A stretch of 64,000 nucleotides of DNA, taken from assembly GCA_014584295.1 (NCBI GenBank), contig JACTNC010000019.1, forward strand, positions 186,001-250,000. The letters are read 5' to 3'. The notes below the pieces were generated by a model. That model searched no databases. It was given only the letters and a program-made list of their open reading frames with translations, and was not told the DNA's origin. The stretch comes from Verrucomicrobiota bacterium (GTDB taxonomy: Bacteria; Verrucomicrobiota; Verrucomicrobiia; Opitutales; Opitutaceae). The position numbers and the translations under genes were made by a program. Shown one piece after another: positions 63,195 to 64,000 of this stretch (its first letter is position 1; every line of letters begins with the position of its first letter).

Positions 63195-64000
63195 CGCGGG
63201 AGAAACTGCAGCGCGTACAGGGAAGCGCCGCGCAGACGGACAACGAGGCGAACGGTTCGGCCGGCGAGTGACGATACGTCTTTCCCCTTGCCTAGCCATT
63301 CGACGGTGTGGTGGACAAAATTGCCGTTGATAAAGACACAGTCGTCCACGCCGAAACCTGAAATCGGGCGTCCCTCCTGATCCTCGAAGCCGACTTGGGC
63401 ATAACCCATCGCGCCGGTGCTGATGTTCAGCTCCAGCCGTTGCCCGGTGAATGTGAATGGCCGTGTGATGATCAGGCCAGTGCAATCGTAGGGTGCGTCG
63501 GCGGAGACAAATCCGTCGAGGCGCTGCACCGCACGATAGACCATGCCGCCATCAGGCAGGCGACGTGCGGGAGAATGATACTCTTCGTTGCCAAAGAAAT
63601 ACTGCCAGATCTCATCGCCGCGTCGCACCATGCCTTCGGCAATGTAGATCTGGTGCAGATTCCGACCTGCGTACTCGCCAACTTGAAGGTAGGTCGGCGA
63701 GGGGAAGCGGGTCCAGTGGATGCCATCGCGGCTTACGGCAGCTTGAGTTTCGACCATGCCGGACCCGAGGCCGCGCGACTTGTCTTCGTACAATACGCGG
63801 CGTGTCGCCGGCTGCGCGGGCTCCTCGTAATCGAAATACATCACCGGAAACGCAAAATAGGCGTCCGGAGCCCACGGGTACTTGTCGGCCTTGGGCACGT
63901 AGACGCCGCTTCCGGGTGGATCAATGCGTTCATCAGGTTGAAAGACTGTTGGCAGTTCGATTCCGAAGTCGCCGGGTGTGAGCGGGCCGTTGTCGAACCA
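63191..64000 (-). CDS. Glycosidase-like beta-propeller protein, 5' end outside the window
   Basis: The frame stays open to the right window edge (first visible residues WFDNGPLTPGDFGIEL), so the N-terminus is missing. The visible part has DAYFAFPVMYFDYEEP, AVSRDGIHWTRFPSP, GRNLHQIYIAEGMVRRGDEIWQYFFGNEEYHS and GGMVYRAVQRLDGFVSAD, then a beta-sandwich-like tail (LELNISTGAMGYAQVGFEDQEGRPISGFG). SRDGIHW and the repeated strand pattern are typical of GH32/GH43-like propellers. The catalytic residues cannot be assigned from this part. It overlaps the DUF1537 kinase by 4 nt, so a sugar-acid or oligosaccharide role is likely. Confidence 0.6.
   Translation of the reverse strand, partial: WFDNGPLTPGDFGIELPTVFQPDERIDPPGSGVYVPKADKYPWAPDAYFAFPVMYFDYEEPAQPATRRVLYEDKSRGLGSGMVETQAAVSRDGIHWTRFPSPTYLQVGEYAGRNLHQIYIAEGMVRRGDEIWQYFFGNEEYHSPARRLPDGGMVYRAVQRLDGFVSADAPYDCTGLIITRPFTFTGQRLELNISTGAMGYAQVGFEDQEGRPISGFGVDDCVFINGNFVHHTVEWLGKGKDVSSLAGRTVRLVVRLRGASLYALQFLPR

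Overview
The window looks like chromosomal DNA of a GC-rich, Gram-negative glycan-degrading bacterium. The best fit is the Verrucomicrobiota, probably an Opitutaceae-like lineage. This is inferred from a fused murC-murB gene in the division cluster, many secreted formylglycine sulfatases, a large TonB-dependent receptor, secreted sugar-processing enzymes, and a C-terminal repeat (RLINISTRG...LLIRAVGP...GAFPL) that I associate with that phylum. No rRNA, tRNA, CRISPR array or intact insertion sequence was seen.

Positions 1-13741 (plus strand) hold a compact cell-envelope and division cluster: LysM protein (cut by the window edge), ftsW, murG, murC-murB fusion, ddl, ftsQ, ftsA, ftsZ and obgE. 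It runs on into a stand-alone MshEN-like domain protein, a GspE/PilB-type ATPase and a small lipoprotein. Most junctions overlap by 4 nt or are separated by a few nt, so long transcripts are likely.

Positions 13760-23946 (minus strand) hold a giant three-domain glycosyltransferase, then a fur-like/sufC/sufB/sufD/sufT operon, then trxB. A perfect 37-nt palindrome lies directly upstream of the fur-like gene and is the obvious operator for the operon. Positions 23947-25234 are a decayed stretch with a pseudogene fragment and hairpins, followed by a VapBC-like toxin-antitoxin pair.

Positions 25438-32836 are a mixed accessory region: secreted esterase, secreted aldose 1-epimerase, SGNH hydrolase, a degenerate 36-bp repeat array, a Gfo/Idh/MocA oxidoreductase, and an ArsR/SRPBCC/VOC/SRPBCC group with a nested palindromic operator.

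Positions 32881-47842 (minus strand) form a roughly 15-kb co-directional locus. In transcription order it encodes a SIS protein, FAD oxidoreductase, ROK kinase, MetE-like protein, phosphotriesterase-like hydrolase, sodium/solute symporter (frameshifted), small membrane protein, three sulfatases, a laminin-G-like secreted protein and a PA14-tailed sulfatase. It reads as desulfation outside the cytoplasm, uptake, then oxidation, lactone or ester opening and phosphorylation, of a substrate I cannot name. Divergently, an FAD oxidoreductase, an AraC-type regulator and a fifth sulfatase follow. A truncated duplicate of the araC promoter and 5' end sits in the divergent promoter region.

Positions 52791-64000 (minus strand) hold a secreted two-repeat protein, a bicupin, a Tat-exported enolase-superfamily dehydratase, an FAH-family protein with a signal peptide, a TonB-dependent receptor, a four-carbon acid sugar kinase (DUF1537/OtnK type) and a glycosidase-like protein cut by the window end. 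This looks like a second sugar-acid locus in which some normally cytosolic steps appear to be exported.
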